Source of the DNA: Arabidopsis thaliana
Taxonomy: Eukaryota > Streptophyta > Magnoliopsida > Brassicales > Brassicaceae
DNA: 64,000 nt
Direction: 5' to 3'
Assembly (NCBI RefSeq): GCF_000001735.4
Contig: NC_003074.8
Coordinates: forward strand, 22,513,261-22,577,260
The notes beneath the pieces were generated by a model. The model was not told where the DNA came from, did not search any database, and worked only from the letters and a program-made list of their open reading frames with translations. Positions within the stretch are counted from its first letter, which is position 1; each line of letters begins with the position of its first letter. The position numbers were made by a program, and so were the translations under genes. Shown here in pieces: positions 45,701 to 56,725 of the stretch.

Positions 45701-48315
45701 TGCAAGCAGGAAAGTTTGAAGAGCTTCTAAAGCAAAACATAGGTTTTGAAGTTCTTGTGGGAGCTCATAACGAAGCGCTAGACTCAATTCTATCAATTGA
45801 AAAGTCAAGCAGAAACTTCAAAGAGGAATGAAAAGATGACACCACATCAATTGCAGAGAGTCTCCAGACTCAGTGTGACTCAGAGCATAACATTTCAACA
45901 GAGAATAAAAAGAAAGAAGCAAAGCTAGTGCAAGATGAAGAAACAGAGAAAGGAGTAATTGGCAAAGAAGTTTACTTGACATATTTAACAACGGTAAAAG
46001 GCGGATTGCTTGTGCCATTCATAATATTGGCTCAGTCTTGCTTCCAAATGCTACAGATTGCTAGCAATTACTGGATGGCATGGACTGCTCCTCCAACTGC
46101 TGAATCCATACCAAAGTTAGGAATGGGTCGGATTTTACTTGTTTATGCACTTCTTGCTGCAGGAAGTTCACTTTGTGTTTTAGCACGGACTATTCTAGTC
46201 GCGATAGGTGGACTTTCAACAGCAGAGACGTTCTTCTCAAGGATGCTCTGCAGCATTTTCAGAGCTCCAATGTCATATTTCGATTCAACTCCAACAGGAA
46301 GAATCTTGAACAGGGTGAAGTACCAGAATCAATTTAACAAAAAACATGGTTTTGTTTTTTATAATCAAGACTGAAAATACCTTTGGTTTTTTCATGTTTT
46401 GTAATAGGCATCCACAGATCAAAGTGTCCTGGATTTGGAAATGGCAGTCAAACTAGGTTGGTGTGCTTTCTCGATCATTCAGATTGTTGGAACCATCTTC
46501 GTCATGTCGCAAGTTGCTTGGCAAGTGTGTGTCATCTTCATTCCAGTAGCAGTAGCCTGCGTGTTTTACCAGGCAAGAGAGAAAAAAAATCCAAATTCTT
46601 GACAATGATACAACAAATCTTGCTTACTTTTTTGTTTACTCGTGTTTTCTTTAGAGATATTACACACCAACAGAGAGAGAACTGTCACGCATGTCAGGAG
46701 TAGAAAGAGCTCCAATCCTCCACCATTTCGCTGAATCGCTTGCTGGTGCAACAACAATACGTGCTTTTGATCAACGAGATCGCTTCATTAGCTCAAACCT
46801 TGTTCTAATAGATAGCCACTCAAGGCCATGGTTCCATGTTGCATCAGCAATGGAGTGGCTTTCCTTCAGGTTGAATTTGCTGTCTCATTTTGTCTTTGCT
46901 TTTTCCTTGGTGTTACTTGTGACTCTCCCTGAAGGTGTCATCAATCCAAGTAAGTCTCATACATCATAAACCAGAAAATACATTGTCTAATGGGATCAGA
47001 AATCAAACTTCATTTTCACTTTTCCTTACAGGTATTGCTGGTCTTGGGGTCACATATGGCTTAAGTCTGAATGTTCTACAAGCCACAGTGATATGGAATA
47101 TATGCAATGCAGAAAACAAGATGATTTCTGTAGAAAGAATTCTTCAGCACTCTAAGATCCCCAGTGAAGCACCTCTAGTAATTGATGATCAGAGACCTCT
47201 TGATAACTGGCCAAATGTAGGATCAATCGTCTTCAGAGACCTACAGGTAAATAACAAAGTAGATGTTAATACATTCAGAAACAAGTTGTAATCAAGATTC
47301 TCAATCCTGAGATTTCTTTGTTCCAGGTCCGTTATGCAGAACATTTCCCAGCTGTCTTGAAGAACATCACTTGTGCGTTTCCAGGAGGAAAAAAGATTGG
47401 AGTAGTAGGAAGAACAGGAAGCGGCAAATCAACTTTAATTCAGGCATTGTTTAGGATTGTAGAGCCAAGTCATGGAACCATAGTTATTGATAATGTGGAT
47501 ATAACCAAGATAGGTCTACATGACCTGAGATCAAGGCTTGGGATTATTCCTCAAGATAATGCACTATTTGATGGAACAATCAGATTGAATCTAGATCCTC
47601 TAGCTCAGTATACTGATCGCGAAATATGGGAGGTTAGAAACCTGCAAAATTTTCTCTGTAGTTCTTGTTTGATTTACTTTGACAAATACTCCAATACAAT
47701 GTAATACTTAGGCTCTTGATAAATGTCAACTGGGAGATGTTATTCGTGCAAAGGATGAGAAGCTGGATGCTACAGGTCAGTTTGCTTTCTGAAATCATTA
47801 TGATGAAAAAGTGTTTTGATTTAATGTACTTTGGACAATGAAAACTAAGATTCTTGAATCTATGTAACAGTGGTTGAAAATGGAGAAAATTGGAGCGTAG
47901 GACAAAGACAGTTAGTCTGTCTTGGGAGGGTGTTGTTGAAGAAAAGCAACATTCTGGTGCTTGATGAAGCCACTGCTTCAGTTGATTCTGCAACTGATGG
48001 TGTAATACAAAAGATCATCAATCAAGAGTTTAAAGATCGGACAGTGGTGACTATTGCACACAGAATCCACACAGTGATAGAGAGTGATCTTGTTCTGGTT
48101 CTGAGTGATGGTAAGACCAATATACATGTGTTTTCATATACATTCACACACATAATTATGAGGTCTAAGTCACTTTTCTACGAGCAGGACGAATCGCAGA
48201 GTTTGATTCACCTGCAAAACTGCTACAGAGAGAAGATTCTTTCTTCTCCAAACTCATAAAAGAGTATTCGCTGAGATCTAATCACTTTGCCGGCTCGAAT
48301 GATCTTCTCAGCTAA
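42716..48315 (+). pseudogene. ABCC15: ABCC-type (MRP) ABC transporter, ABCC15-like, multiply broken
   Basis: Inferred exons: 42716-42740, 42819-45411 (interrupted by a solo LTR at 43846-44074), 45504-45590, 45679-46314, 46408-46572, 46655-46949, 47032-47246, 47327-47632, 47712-47775, 47871-48110 and 48188-48315. Order: TMD0 (MFKPFGFAAETGF), TMD1 (GEIINYMSVDVQRITDF), NBD1 (Walker A GAVGSGKSS, signature MSGGQKQRIQ, Walker B IYLLDDPFSAVD), TMD2, NBD2 ([33 protein letters not shown]). Such full-length transporters move conjugated or glycosylated compounds, usually into the vacuole. Lesions are a frameshift near 43410, a second near 43680, the LTR with an in-frame stop and TGA at 45829-45831 in the linker. 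Splice sites and both NBDs are otherwise preserved, so decay is recent. The intron after 46572 starts GC. Confidence 0.9.
43846..44074 (-). mobile_element. Solo LTR (229 bp) inside an ABCC15 exon, target duplication TAAAC
   Basis: TAAAC lies at 43841-43845 and 44075-44079. Removing one copy and the insert restores AGC TTA AAC CAT GGT TAC of the transporter exon. On the minus strand the LTR runs TATTACGATATT...AACTTGTTA, so its ends are TA...TA rather than TG...CA. It holds a 34-bp direct duplication (ATATCTTCTACTTATTCTCC and onward, near 43971 and 44005) and a TATA-like ATATATATATAGGG on the minus strand. It is probably copia. Confidence 0.88.
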
Positions 48316-48793
48316 ATACCACTAAAAGATGGATGATCTTTTGCAGAGAAAACGAAATATCAATTCCACAGTTAAGCTTAAGTTGAAAGTCTAACTAGTT
48401 ATTTAGTACTACATAAGTTGAACATAGAAATGGAGAGAGCACCATGGTTAGAAGCATGGTGCATCGAAGAAAATTCAGTTCAACATTTTAATCAGTACTT
48501 GTGTTTTAGGTTCTATACTGAGTTTTCAGTGTGTTCTTGGAGAACTATCCATGTAAACCAATGGAATAAAGCAGGAATCTATATCTTCTATTTTTCAGAT
48601 AAAGCTCAATCAAATTAAAGCTGTGTAACAAGGTGGTAATCCTGTAAATTTCGAATTTTTTGCAAAAGTTTTACAAATAGAGTGAAATATATCATTTACA
48701 GTAGACAAGAAGACCATGTTGGTGTTTCAACTATAAAGATCGAGGCAAGTTGTTCGAAGTTTGTTCTACAGTATTCCAGAGGTGTTGAGTTTC
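48316..48793. other. Intergenic, 3' flank of the ABC transporter gene
   Basis: It probably contains the transporter 3' UTR and the 3' UTR of the minus-strand remnant to the right. No other feature was seen. Confidence 0.4.
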
Positions 48794-49315
48794 TTACGAT
48801 GTAACTCCATAAGGAAGCAATGCAGCAGCTACGATCCTGCCTTCCTCATTCAGTATGTTGTAAGTTGATGCAGCATTTCTGTGGATAGATCAGAGCGTTA
48901 ATCAATAAGCACAGACAAATACTCCAAACCAACAGAACAAATACTTGAATAGAACAAAGGACATACAGAATCAACAGTTTCTAGCTTCATGCCGATTGAC
49001 TTTACGAACTGACGGACTTGGGGATTCAGTGGGTGGTTGTATCTTCCACACCCGACAATCAAGAGCTCTAGAGATTGTTGTGAAAAAAAAACACAGAAAA
49101 AGGAGAGTCAAAAACCACTGATGATACACTTCAATATGTGCAAAAGGTTTTTACTTTTTAGCCACTAAAAATATGGCGTAAGCAAACGTATCATATAGTT
49201 TCTAACGATCCTGGAACAAAGACTATTGTATAAGGAATGTGGAATAAATCAACTTACAAAATGCTAAAATGTATAGAACCTGGAATTGGTCGAACTGTCT
49301 GGAAGATTGACAAGC
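48794..49315 (-). pseudogene. NDUFAF3/Mth938-domain (DUF498) gene remnant
   Basis: Exon pieces on the minus strand read LSIFQTVRPIP (about 49313-49280), LELLIVGCGRYNHPLNPQV and KSIGMKLETVDS (about 49080-48970), and NAASTYNILNEEGR then AALLPYGVTS with stop TAA at 48794-48796. They match the C-terminal half of the Mth938-like family, which includes complex I assembly factor NDUFAF3. The first half is missing, and the junction between the last two exons does not keep phase with any AG acceptor I can see. It is a fragment. Confidence 0.7.
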
Positions 49316-49424
49316 TGCATCCATGAATTAGACATGTAAATTGTTTAGCAATGACACATTAACTTCAAATATTTCAGAAAACAAGTAGAAAGAGTCCAGA
49401 ACATTAGATTTTTGGTCCTTTTTT

Positions 49425-49660
49425 TGGAACCGATATCCGAATTTTCGGGTAAATACCCATATTTTCGGGTAAAATTTCGGGTTTCGGATAAAATTTAAAT
49501 TTTCGAATAAAATATTCGGGTATTTTCGGGTTCAGGTTCGGGTTCGGTTTTTCGGGTAGAGGAATTTAGGATCTAATAGGGTAAATCTTCGGGTTCGGGT
49601 TCGGTTTCGGATCTAATTTTTCGGGTCAGTTCCGGTTCGGGTAATCGTTTCCGGTTTTTT
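49425..49660. repeat. Degenerate TTCGGG-rich repeat
   Basis: The hexamer TTCGGG recurs with variants (GGTTCGGGTTCGG, TTTTCGGGTAAAAT) about fifteen times. It is not telomere sequence. A shorter relative (TATTACGGGTTTCGGGTCGG) lies near 57800. The origin is unassigned; such stretches are dispersed in crucifer genomes. Confidence 0.6.
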
Positions 49661-50540
49661 TGCCCAGCCTCAAATGCGCATAAGAACGTTTGACTTCGTA
49701 CTAGTGTAATCCCATCGTATTATACATCTCGAATCAAAGAAGTCGTTGGCGATCCTCTGATAGCGAGAATCGAAGTAGCGTCGGCTATCGATGTAGAGAC
49801 CCAGAATTGAGAAAAACCCAACCATGGATTTGTTAACAATGACATTCTCATATCCAGATCGCCATGTCCTACGCTGCCAGACAAACCTATCACCAAAAAC
49901 CTATCACTGACGCTGCCATACGAAACCATTTCGAATGAGAAAGGGCCAAGCAAGAGAAACTGAAGATTTGGTGATACTCGCACATACAATCGCGTCTCCG
50001 ATTGAGATTTTATATGGAAAACTAAAAACTATAAAGGAAAAGAAAACAGAAGAGAAGAAAGAGAAGTACGGCCGACGTCGGAGTCGACGCCGGCCGGAGT
50101 AATTATCGAAAAACTGTTTCTCTGTAAAAGGTCGCCTTCTGTGTTTGTTAAGAGTCTTCTTATTCTTATGCAGCTAAACTTGTCTAGCAACATTGCATAT
50201 GTCAGCTAATCTTAAAATTTGAACCTTAATTTAATAGTTTCCAAACACATGACATGAGACGTTGTAGCAATTTATTGGTTTATGAATGCCCGTGGATATC
50301 ATAAAGAGCACTAATTTTGTAGTAGAACTAGAATTTATTCCACGGTACATCGCATAACAATTCTTTATTTTCTATTTTGCATCTACATGTTATATTTTTA
50401 GTTTATAAATTAATTATTAAACTACAGATGATTTCAGTTTGTAGTGTTTTTTTAGAATAAAGTCAAGGGATTACATGAACATAATTGACGTAGTTGTTGT
50501 TTGTTGTATGCCCAAATAATTGTTATGTTTAGAAGACTAA
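49661..50540. other. Unassigned stretch with a GC-rich near-palindrome
   Basis: A minus-strand frame at 49720-49989 (90 codons, FEMVSYGSVSDRF) is not recognised. At about 50070-50098 lies CGGCCGACGTC-GGAGTC-GACGCCGGCCG, a near-perfect inverted repeat in otherwise AT-rich DNA. Nothing else seen. Confidence 0.3.
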
Positions 50541-50547
50541 TGGTAGG

Positions 50548-51660
50548 TGTCAATTGTTTGGTTTGGAGGGTGAATCTATACACCATGTCTTGCTTGCTCT
50601 GTTGCTAGACAAGTTTGAGCCATGTCTGACTTTCCTGTTCCTGAGTGTGGTTTTGAAGATAGGTCTCCTTTTTTCAATATCTATCATCTCTTGATAATAG
50701 AGATAACTTGAGATGGCCTAAGGAATTTAGAATGAGTTTTCCATGGATCATTTGGAGGATATGGAAAAAGTAGAAACACCTTCTTCTTTGAAGATAGGTG
50801 TTTCTCTGCTTTTGATTCTGTGAAGAAAATCAGATGTGATGTTGAAGATTGGTTTGCCCTCAAGTTGTTGAAGAAGAAAGAATTTTAATTGGATAGCAGA
50901 ATGGTGTGGAGGATAGGCCTATTTAGGATCCTTGTTTGAGTGTGGTTTTGGACTCCTCCGAGGTATGATTGGGTTAAATGTAAGTAACATTGGCCTCTCT
51001 TGGTCGAGGAGGAATTTTTTAGCAGGTGTGGCTTGGGTTTGCGAGATGAGAATGGGCTTGTTCTTGTTGATCGATAGTTGAGTTTGTAATGTATTAAGTT
51101 AGTTATTAATTAAGAGTCGTGACGTTTAAGTTATGTTGTGTTGTCCAAAAGTCACAAGTAGAAGAGATGCAACTCTTTGCTATAATGTAAACACACAAGT
51201 TTCCGATTCAATAAAAGTCAGTTTCCTGTTACTCTTTTGCTCTGTTCGATTGTGTTTCTCATAAGAAACAGAACAACAAGTAAAACACTTGTTGTGTTCT
51301 TTGAGACAACAAGAAGCCTTTGCTTTTAACAGTTCTCTTGCATCGTAGGCGACTAGGCGTGCTTCAACAATATCAGAACAAGGTTAGAGGTTCAACATCT
51401 CAGTATTGTGTGGGGTGCGGAAAGTATGGTCAGTCACAAAGTTAACAGAGTCATATTTGCAGTGGAGGAAGATTTTTTTGGTCAGAGTTACTAAGAGACC
51501 GCAGGAGTGGGAATGCGGATATCTTGTTGGCTTTGGGTCTTATGGAGGAATGTGATTTGATTGTAGAAGGTAACACAGCGAATAGAGGAGCTTCTCTCAT
51601 TGCTCTATGGAGGGTTCAATCCTATGTAGCTTTGGGATTTCCTTCGTGGTTTTATTTTGG
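50548..51660 (+). pseudogene. Degraded LINE ORF2 tail (zf-RVT and RNase H), split by a solo LTR
   Basis: Shifted frames read FGLEGESIHHVLLAL, FPWIIWRIWKNRN and EDWFALKLLKKKEFELD. The RNase H start is WTPPRYDWVKCNIG, with GVAWVCEMRMGL. After the inserted LTR (51065-51331) RNase H resumes with SMVSHKVNRVIFAVE and LQSYVALGFPSWF. It belongs to a different, older LINE than the one at 29357-34591, which lacks RNase H. There are many stops. Confidence 0.65.
51065..51331 (+). mobile_element. Solo LTR (267 bp), target duplication GTTCT
   Basis: It starts TGTTGATCGATAG and ends GCTTTTAACA (TG...CA), flanked by GTTCT at 51060-51064 and 51332-51336. The LINE RNase H frame continues across when it is removed. 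An AATAAA signal (CAATAAAAG) lies in the middle on the plus strand, so orientation is probably plus. Confidence 0.85.
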
Positions 51661-52179
51661 CGTTTTGGGAGCAATTTTTGTATATCCCCTGGAAAGTTTT
51701 TGTTGTACAAGGTTGATCTTTAGTGATTACTGGTTATGCTTTGAAGGCTTATGGGCCTGATTCTTTTGGTGGCTTTACTCAAGTCATATGTAACCGTTAC
51801 CCCCACAACGATCAGCTAGAGGTAATAGAAGTCCTCCAACTGACCAAATAAATATTTCAGGTCTTATGAAGCCATGCTCTTTTCTATGTAGTGGTGGCAA
51901 ACTTCAACCTCTATCCAACCTTCACATCTTTCTAGAGTTAATGATATAAGTAAAATCCATATGGGCATTATGCTGTTGTGTTAGCAAAAGAAGCTACAAT
52001 CAAGGATTCCTCTTTTACTATCTCTTGGATTTTCTAGATGTATGTTCTGTAAACGTTTATGTCTTCATCTAGTGGATAAATTGGCCGACCAATAAAAACA
52101 AACAAAAATCTATTATTGTCTGATAAAAAATATATTAAAAAGGGACATTAAATAAAGATCACCAAGTGACGAGGAATGG
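51661..52179. other. Spacer between LINE relic and PPR gene
   Basis: No gene or repeat identified. It probably includes the 3' UTR of the minus-strand PPR gene. Confidence 0.4.
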
Positions 52180-53418
52180 TCAAAAGAGATGGGAGACCTC
52201 CTTTAGAGTTGCATCGATCATCTTGTTGGAGGTTTTTATAGCATCATGTATTCTCCCAGCCTTCACATAAGCATCGATCATTGTTTTATAAGTGTTAACA
52301 TCAATATATCCAAAATCATCAGCAAGTGAATCAACAAAAACAGACTCTGCTTCTGACAACATCCTGTTTTCGCAAAACCTTGTAATAATGTATTTGTCAC
52401 TGAGGTAGTCGTTCTTGGGTCTCGCCTTTTTGTAGGTCTCCATAGCCTCACTAAACCAACCCATATCAAAGCACTCGTCCACCATTATCTTAATGGTATC
52501 AGAGTCCAAGCAACCCTTACCGGTTCCATTTTTATCTAAGAGTTCATGGTACAATGCCCAAGCATTTTTTTTTTCACCGTATTTGAGCAGGACTTTCAAA
52601 AGGGCGTTACCCGTTTCGGCACAAACCAGTAACCTGTTTGATAGAACACAGCGGTTGTAACACTCCATAGCTTCCACCTGTTTACCTTGCTTAAACCAGT
52701 ACTCCATGAATGTGGCCATCAGGAATGCGACTCTGTTTTCATAGTTTGAATGGTGCAAATCATCTTTGGTCTCGGATAGGGCAATCAAAAACAAGCGTTT
52801 GAATTCGCCCAAGACTAGATTCGCCTTTTTAAAATTTCCAAGATCCAAAAACCCGCGAATCAGATTGTTGTACGCCACGTGATCTGGGTAGGTGGTTCGA
52901 TTGACTGTCCTGCCTCTAAGAAAGGCTTCGGCTTGGTCCAACCGACCGGAGTGGACTAACCCTTTAGTCAAGATCCTGAAAGAATCGTCGCTTGGGTAGT
53001 CGTGGACCTGACCGGAATTGATGCATCGGTGGTGGAAATGCAGAGCATCGTTGACAAGACCTTGTTGGAAACCAGATTCGATGATGTAGTTCCAGCAATG
53101 GCTGTTGGGTCTGAGGTTATGCTGATTGAAGAAGAACTCGTAGAGATCATAAGCGTCCTTGAGCCTTTTATCCCGTAACATGCCTCCGATGATGGATTGA
53201 CATATTGTTGTTGTTGACTCCGATTTGATGCTGGTGAAAACAGCCAAACGAGCGTACTTCGCCGCCGTGTCGAGATCCCCAACGCATCTGATCAAGTACG
53301 AGACCCTCAAGCATAGATCAGAAGGGCGGCAATCTGGGTTTGACATTATGTCTTCCGATCTTCTTGGCACGGCGGTGCAGAAGCGCCGACCAAGATTGAG
53401 GCGGCCGATCAGAGACAT
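52180..53418 (-). CDS. Pentatricopeptide repeat (PPR, P-class-like) protein, 412 aa
   Basis: One intron-less frame starts at ATG 53418. MSLIGRLNLGRRFCTAVPRR is a basic, cleavable-looking organelle presequence. Tandem PPR-like helices follow: TICQSIIGGMLRDKRLKDAY, SHCWNYIIESGFQQGLVNDA, HVAYNNLIRGFLDLGNFKKA, GNALLKVLLKYGEKKNAWAL and NTYKTMIDAYVKAGRIHDAI. The predicted role is RNA binding in mitochondria or plastids; the target is unknown. It shares many phrases with the plus-strand PPR gene at 22469-23680 and with the fragment at 21868-22220, so they form a local family. No lesion seen. By memory it sits where AT3G60980 sits relative to ABCC15 in Arabidopsis. Confidence 0.86.
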   Translation of the reverse strand: MSLIGRLNLGRRFCTAVPRRSEDIMSNPDCRPSDLCLRVSYLIRCVGDLDTAAKYARLAVFTSIKSESTTTICQSIIGGMLRDKRLKDAYDLYEFFFNQHNLRPNSHCWNYIIESGFQQGLVNDALHFHHRCINSGQVHDYPSDDSFRILTKGLVHSGRLDQAEAFLRGRTVNRTTYPDHVAYNNLIRGFLDLGNFKKANLVLGEFKRLFLIALSETKDDLHHSNYENRVAFLMATFMEYWFKQGKQVEAMECYNRCVLSNRLLVCAETGNALLKVLLKYGEKKNAWALYHELLDKNGTGKGCLDSDTIKIMVDECFDMGWFSEAMETYKKARPKNDYLSDKYIITRFCENRMLSEAESVFVDSLADDFGYIDVNTYKTMIDAYVKAGRIHDAIKTSNKMIDATLKEVSHLF

Positions 53419-53818
53419 TATTATTGCAGGCCAGCAAGACGAGGACTGGCTGTACAGAAAAATGGAAAATAAATTATTAAAACTCAGACTAAGTGAGACG
53501 AATAGAATGAAAAATAAATAAAACGACGGCTAGGGTTTTGGACAAGAGAGACACGTATCTTCTTAGAGAATATCTTTTTTTTTTTCTTTCTAATTCTTAG
53601 AGAATATCTAAACATGAAAATATTAAATAAAAAAATACGGCAGACGATGAGAACCATGAGATTCTCCTCATTATTTATATGAATTATATTAAATATAAAT
53701 TTATATTTTGTGTTGCTAAATTCTTCTTTTAGACTCTCCTCAAAGTCTTAGGTTGTTCAGCAACTCGAAAAAGGTATACGTAATTACTCAGTTGATGTCC
53801 GAATCTATTCACACAAAA
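53419..53818. other. PPR promoter region and spacer
   Basis: AT-rich; a 25-bp phrase around CTTAGAGAATATCT occurs twice (about 53560 and 53598). No gene. Confidence 0.35.
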
Positions 53819-53832
53819 AGAAAGGAAATCTT

Positions 53833-54178
53833 TTTTTTTTTTTTGATATAAATGTAAATATCATTAGAAATGAAAAGTTTAGGATCTACGTAGATAAAAC
53901 CTATGGCTTTTGAGACCTTGCCAAAAAAGAATAAAAAACAAGGCAACAAACAGATTGACATCAAAAGAAAGAAGTCACCGAATCCAAAGAAACATTAAGT
54001 TTCGAAAATGCTTTCTATGACGTCTAGCAGAAATAGAGTTGCGAACTTCCTTGTCGATCAACTTGAAGGTGGACTGAAATGGCAGGAGAAGGTTGTTGTG
54101 GAGAGAATTGTTGCGCTGCTTCCAAATGTGAAACACTGTGGCCTGAGGAACCAGCTTCCTCAAAAGAGACAACGCCTG
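53833..54178 (-). mobile_element. 5'-truncated LINE copy, same family as 29357-34591
   Basis: It matches the 3' end of the nested LINE (its T run and the last codons of ORF2, for example KQRNNSLHNNLLLPFQ) with few differences. It is flanked by the 14-bp duplication AGAAAGGAAATCTT at 53819-53832 and 54179-54192. This is a textbook 5'-truncated target-primed insertion of about 346 bp. Confidence 0.9.
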
Positions 54179-54192
54179 AGAAAGGAAATCTT

Positions 54193-55290
54193 CGTTCCGT
54201 TTTTTTTTTGGAAAGAAAAATTTTATTTCCGGCTAAACTTTTATTTTAACTAATATTTTAGTATCATAAAAATTTGGTTACAAAGTTGCTAATTCGCATA
54301 TGTCCGATATATATACATATGTTACGTAAAATATGAGATATCATCATATGTCAAATTTAAATTTATTAATATATTTTAAAATAAAAGTAGAACATTTTTA
54401 ACAAATCTTAAAAACAAAATATATACATAAATAAAACAAAATTTTATATATCTTATAAAAAGTAATTCTTTAAAACATTCTCAATATATTTAGAAAGATA
54501 AAAAAAAATTATCCTACCAAAAAGGAAAATAATCTTTTATTAATCTTACTATATAAATTTTGAACATTTGTTTTCCTTTAAATTTGGACAGATATGAGAT
54601 GGAACAAAAAGATCGAGATAGGAATTTCCAAAAAAATAACTTGTTACAACTGAAATAAAACAACGCTTGCAATCATACATTTAAGGATGTTTCTTTCAAC
54701 TTATCTGCATAATCATCTACCAAATAGAAAAAGATTAGAGAAACAAAGTCCAATTTAGATGAACCAAACATAAAGTAATAGAAATAAATAAGTCAATTAG
54801 TCTCTTTTTATAATTAGTGTAATATTGTTTTAAAGTTTTTGAAAACAGGCCGATTCGGTTCATGCACTAAAAGTTTTTGGCGGTTTTATATTTGGTTTGA
54901 TAGTTAACGAATTTAATAGAAATCTAACCAACCATGGTTCACGGTCAATCCAAATATGACAGCCGGATTGGTCCGAGTTTAATGATATACTCTCTCTGTT
55001 CTATAAAAATAGATTTTTTAGAAAAAAATTTGTCTCACTAAAATAGAAGTTTTGTATTTCCAATGTAAAATTTAAAACCTACTTTATTCTTATTAAACAA
55101 TTGAGTAATATACTCTTTAAAGTATATTAAGAGATTAAAATTATTATTATATAATATTTTTATAAAAAAATATGAAATCTTTAAAATATCCATCTTCGTT
55201 AAAATATGAAACCATTATTATTTTTAACATTCAATTAAAACCAAACCGAATATTAGACTTAAACAGAGATGAGTACGGTTATAAGTGAAA
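54193..55290. other. AT-rich intergenic stretch
   Basis: No gene. At about 54990-55080 the phrase TACTCTCTCTGTTCTATAAA followed by AATAGA resembles one end of a Stowaway-type MITE (TACTCCCTCTGTTC), but no second end was found. Confidence 0.4.
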
Positions 55291-55335
55291 CTAGGATTAA
55301 ACCCGCGGTTTCCCGCGGGCGAAGGCTTTTATAGA
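55291..55335 (-). mobile_element. Helitron 3' terminus
   Basis: On the minus strand the hairpin CCCGCGGGAAACCGCGGG is followed by TTTAATCCTAG and a T. Hairpin, short spacer, CTAG end and T on the 3' side are the hallmarks of plant Helitron 3' ends. The body would extend to higher coordinates. I could not find the 5' TC end, so its length is unknown. Confidence 0.6.
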
Positions 55336-55844
55336 TTTTTTATTAAATAAATTAGTGTGTGTTATATTAAAAAATAGTAACATATATTTAGTTTTTTTTA
55401 AAACTGGTATAAATAATGATTGGAATCTTTTATTAGTATGGAGTCTATTTACTGATTAGAATCATGTATTTTATTGTGTTTAAAGTTGTGTATCAATTAC
55501 TAAATGTGTATTTGATATAAGTAAAATGGTGACAAAAATGTAATATAATGATAGATGGTGTAATTATTTTGTTGATTATAAGATCTTTAAAAACCAAAGT
55601 TGGTATGTTTTATCTTTTATTTTTTGGCAAAACAAAGACAATAACATTTATGAGGAGACCTTTTTTCTAAATCATACAGAATATATATACTAAAGAGTAT
55701 TTTGAAGCTGTATTAATGATCCCATTACCCAAATTATATGATACAATAAAAGAATATACCCCCAAAAGAAAACAATGCAAAGTAAATCATCTTAACACCT
55801 AATTCTTCTTTCTAAAGATTGATTAGATTCACTATTCATGTTTT
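55336..55844. other. AT-rich stretch, possibly Helitron interior
   Basis: No gene or repeat recognised. Confidence 0.3.
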
Positions 55845-56725
55845 TCATCTCTTCATTGTCTTGTCCGTAGCAGCCGATCACCAATCGTTCTCAACTCGAA
55901 CGTTCTCACAGCAAGGCCAACATCACGGATTGTAGTGTCTAGCACATAAGGAGTGCGTGCTCGCGGCGCTGAGAGATCGAACCATGGTAATGGAAGTAAC
56001 GGATTTTGCTCTCAGCCTTGTGCTATGTCTTCCCTTGTAGATTCTGAGACATGTGTACGCCTATCGCGAATACATTCTCCGGCTGGACCGCGTATTTCCG
56101 ATCCCGTCTTGGAACCTTCTTGACGTCTCTATATGCCAGTTTCTCAATTCCCCATTTTCTGAAACACAAAACCAAAATACCATTTAGATTAGTCCCTGAA
56201 CTAAACCAAATCAATAACCGATATGTTCCCTCCTAAAAACAGAAAATATACAAACCAATTACAATTCAATATTTGGTACAAACAAAAGAAATAATCTTTA
56301 CAACATTTCTCACTAATATCATGTGATATTCAATAAAAGCAAAGATCGTGACCGACATAGGAGACTAATACAGAATGCACAAAGACTTTTACAAGCCAAG
56401 TGTTGACAGAATCAGATGCTTATTGATATTATATGTCACCTTCAAAAAACTTGTGACTAATATTCTAAGTCACTCAATAAACAACACATGGGCTTTGGTT
56501 AACGTTCAATCATTAAAATCAACAAAGTTATGAATGTTACCTGTAAGTTCTGGCCGGGCCATCACCGGAATAACAAACCCGACTACTCATAGGCATCAGT
56601 TCAATAGTAAACTGAAAATATTCCTCCAAAGATTCCATCACAGACGAAATCGTCTCTTTCACCGGAACATGTAAAAACTCATCAACATCAAAGAAGAACA
56701 TCCACTTCGTCATGAATACCTATGC
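55845..56725 (-). pseudogene. GT92 (DUF23) glycosyltransferase fragment
   Basis: The minus strand reads TKWMFFFDVDEFLHVPVKET with the DVD metal-binding motif and VMESLEEYFQFTIELMPMSS (about 56720-56560). Across an intron of about 380 bp follow KWGIEKLAYRDVKKVPRRDR, FAIGVHMSQNLQGKT, KIRYFHYHGSIS and TPYVLDTTIRDVGLAVRTFE. An in-frame TAG follows QGKT, and a deletion and frameshift follow SIS. The first half of the gene is missing. It resembles the RING-less GT92 proteins of Arabidopsis rather than the GALS-like piece at 14106-14520. Confidence 0.75.
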
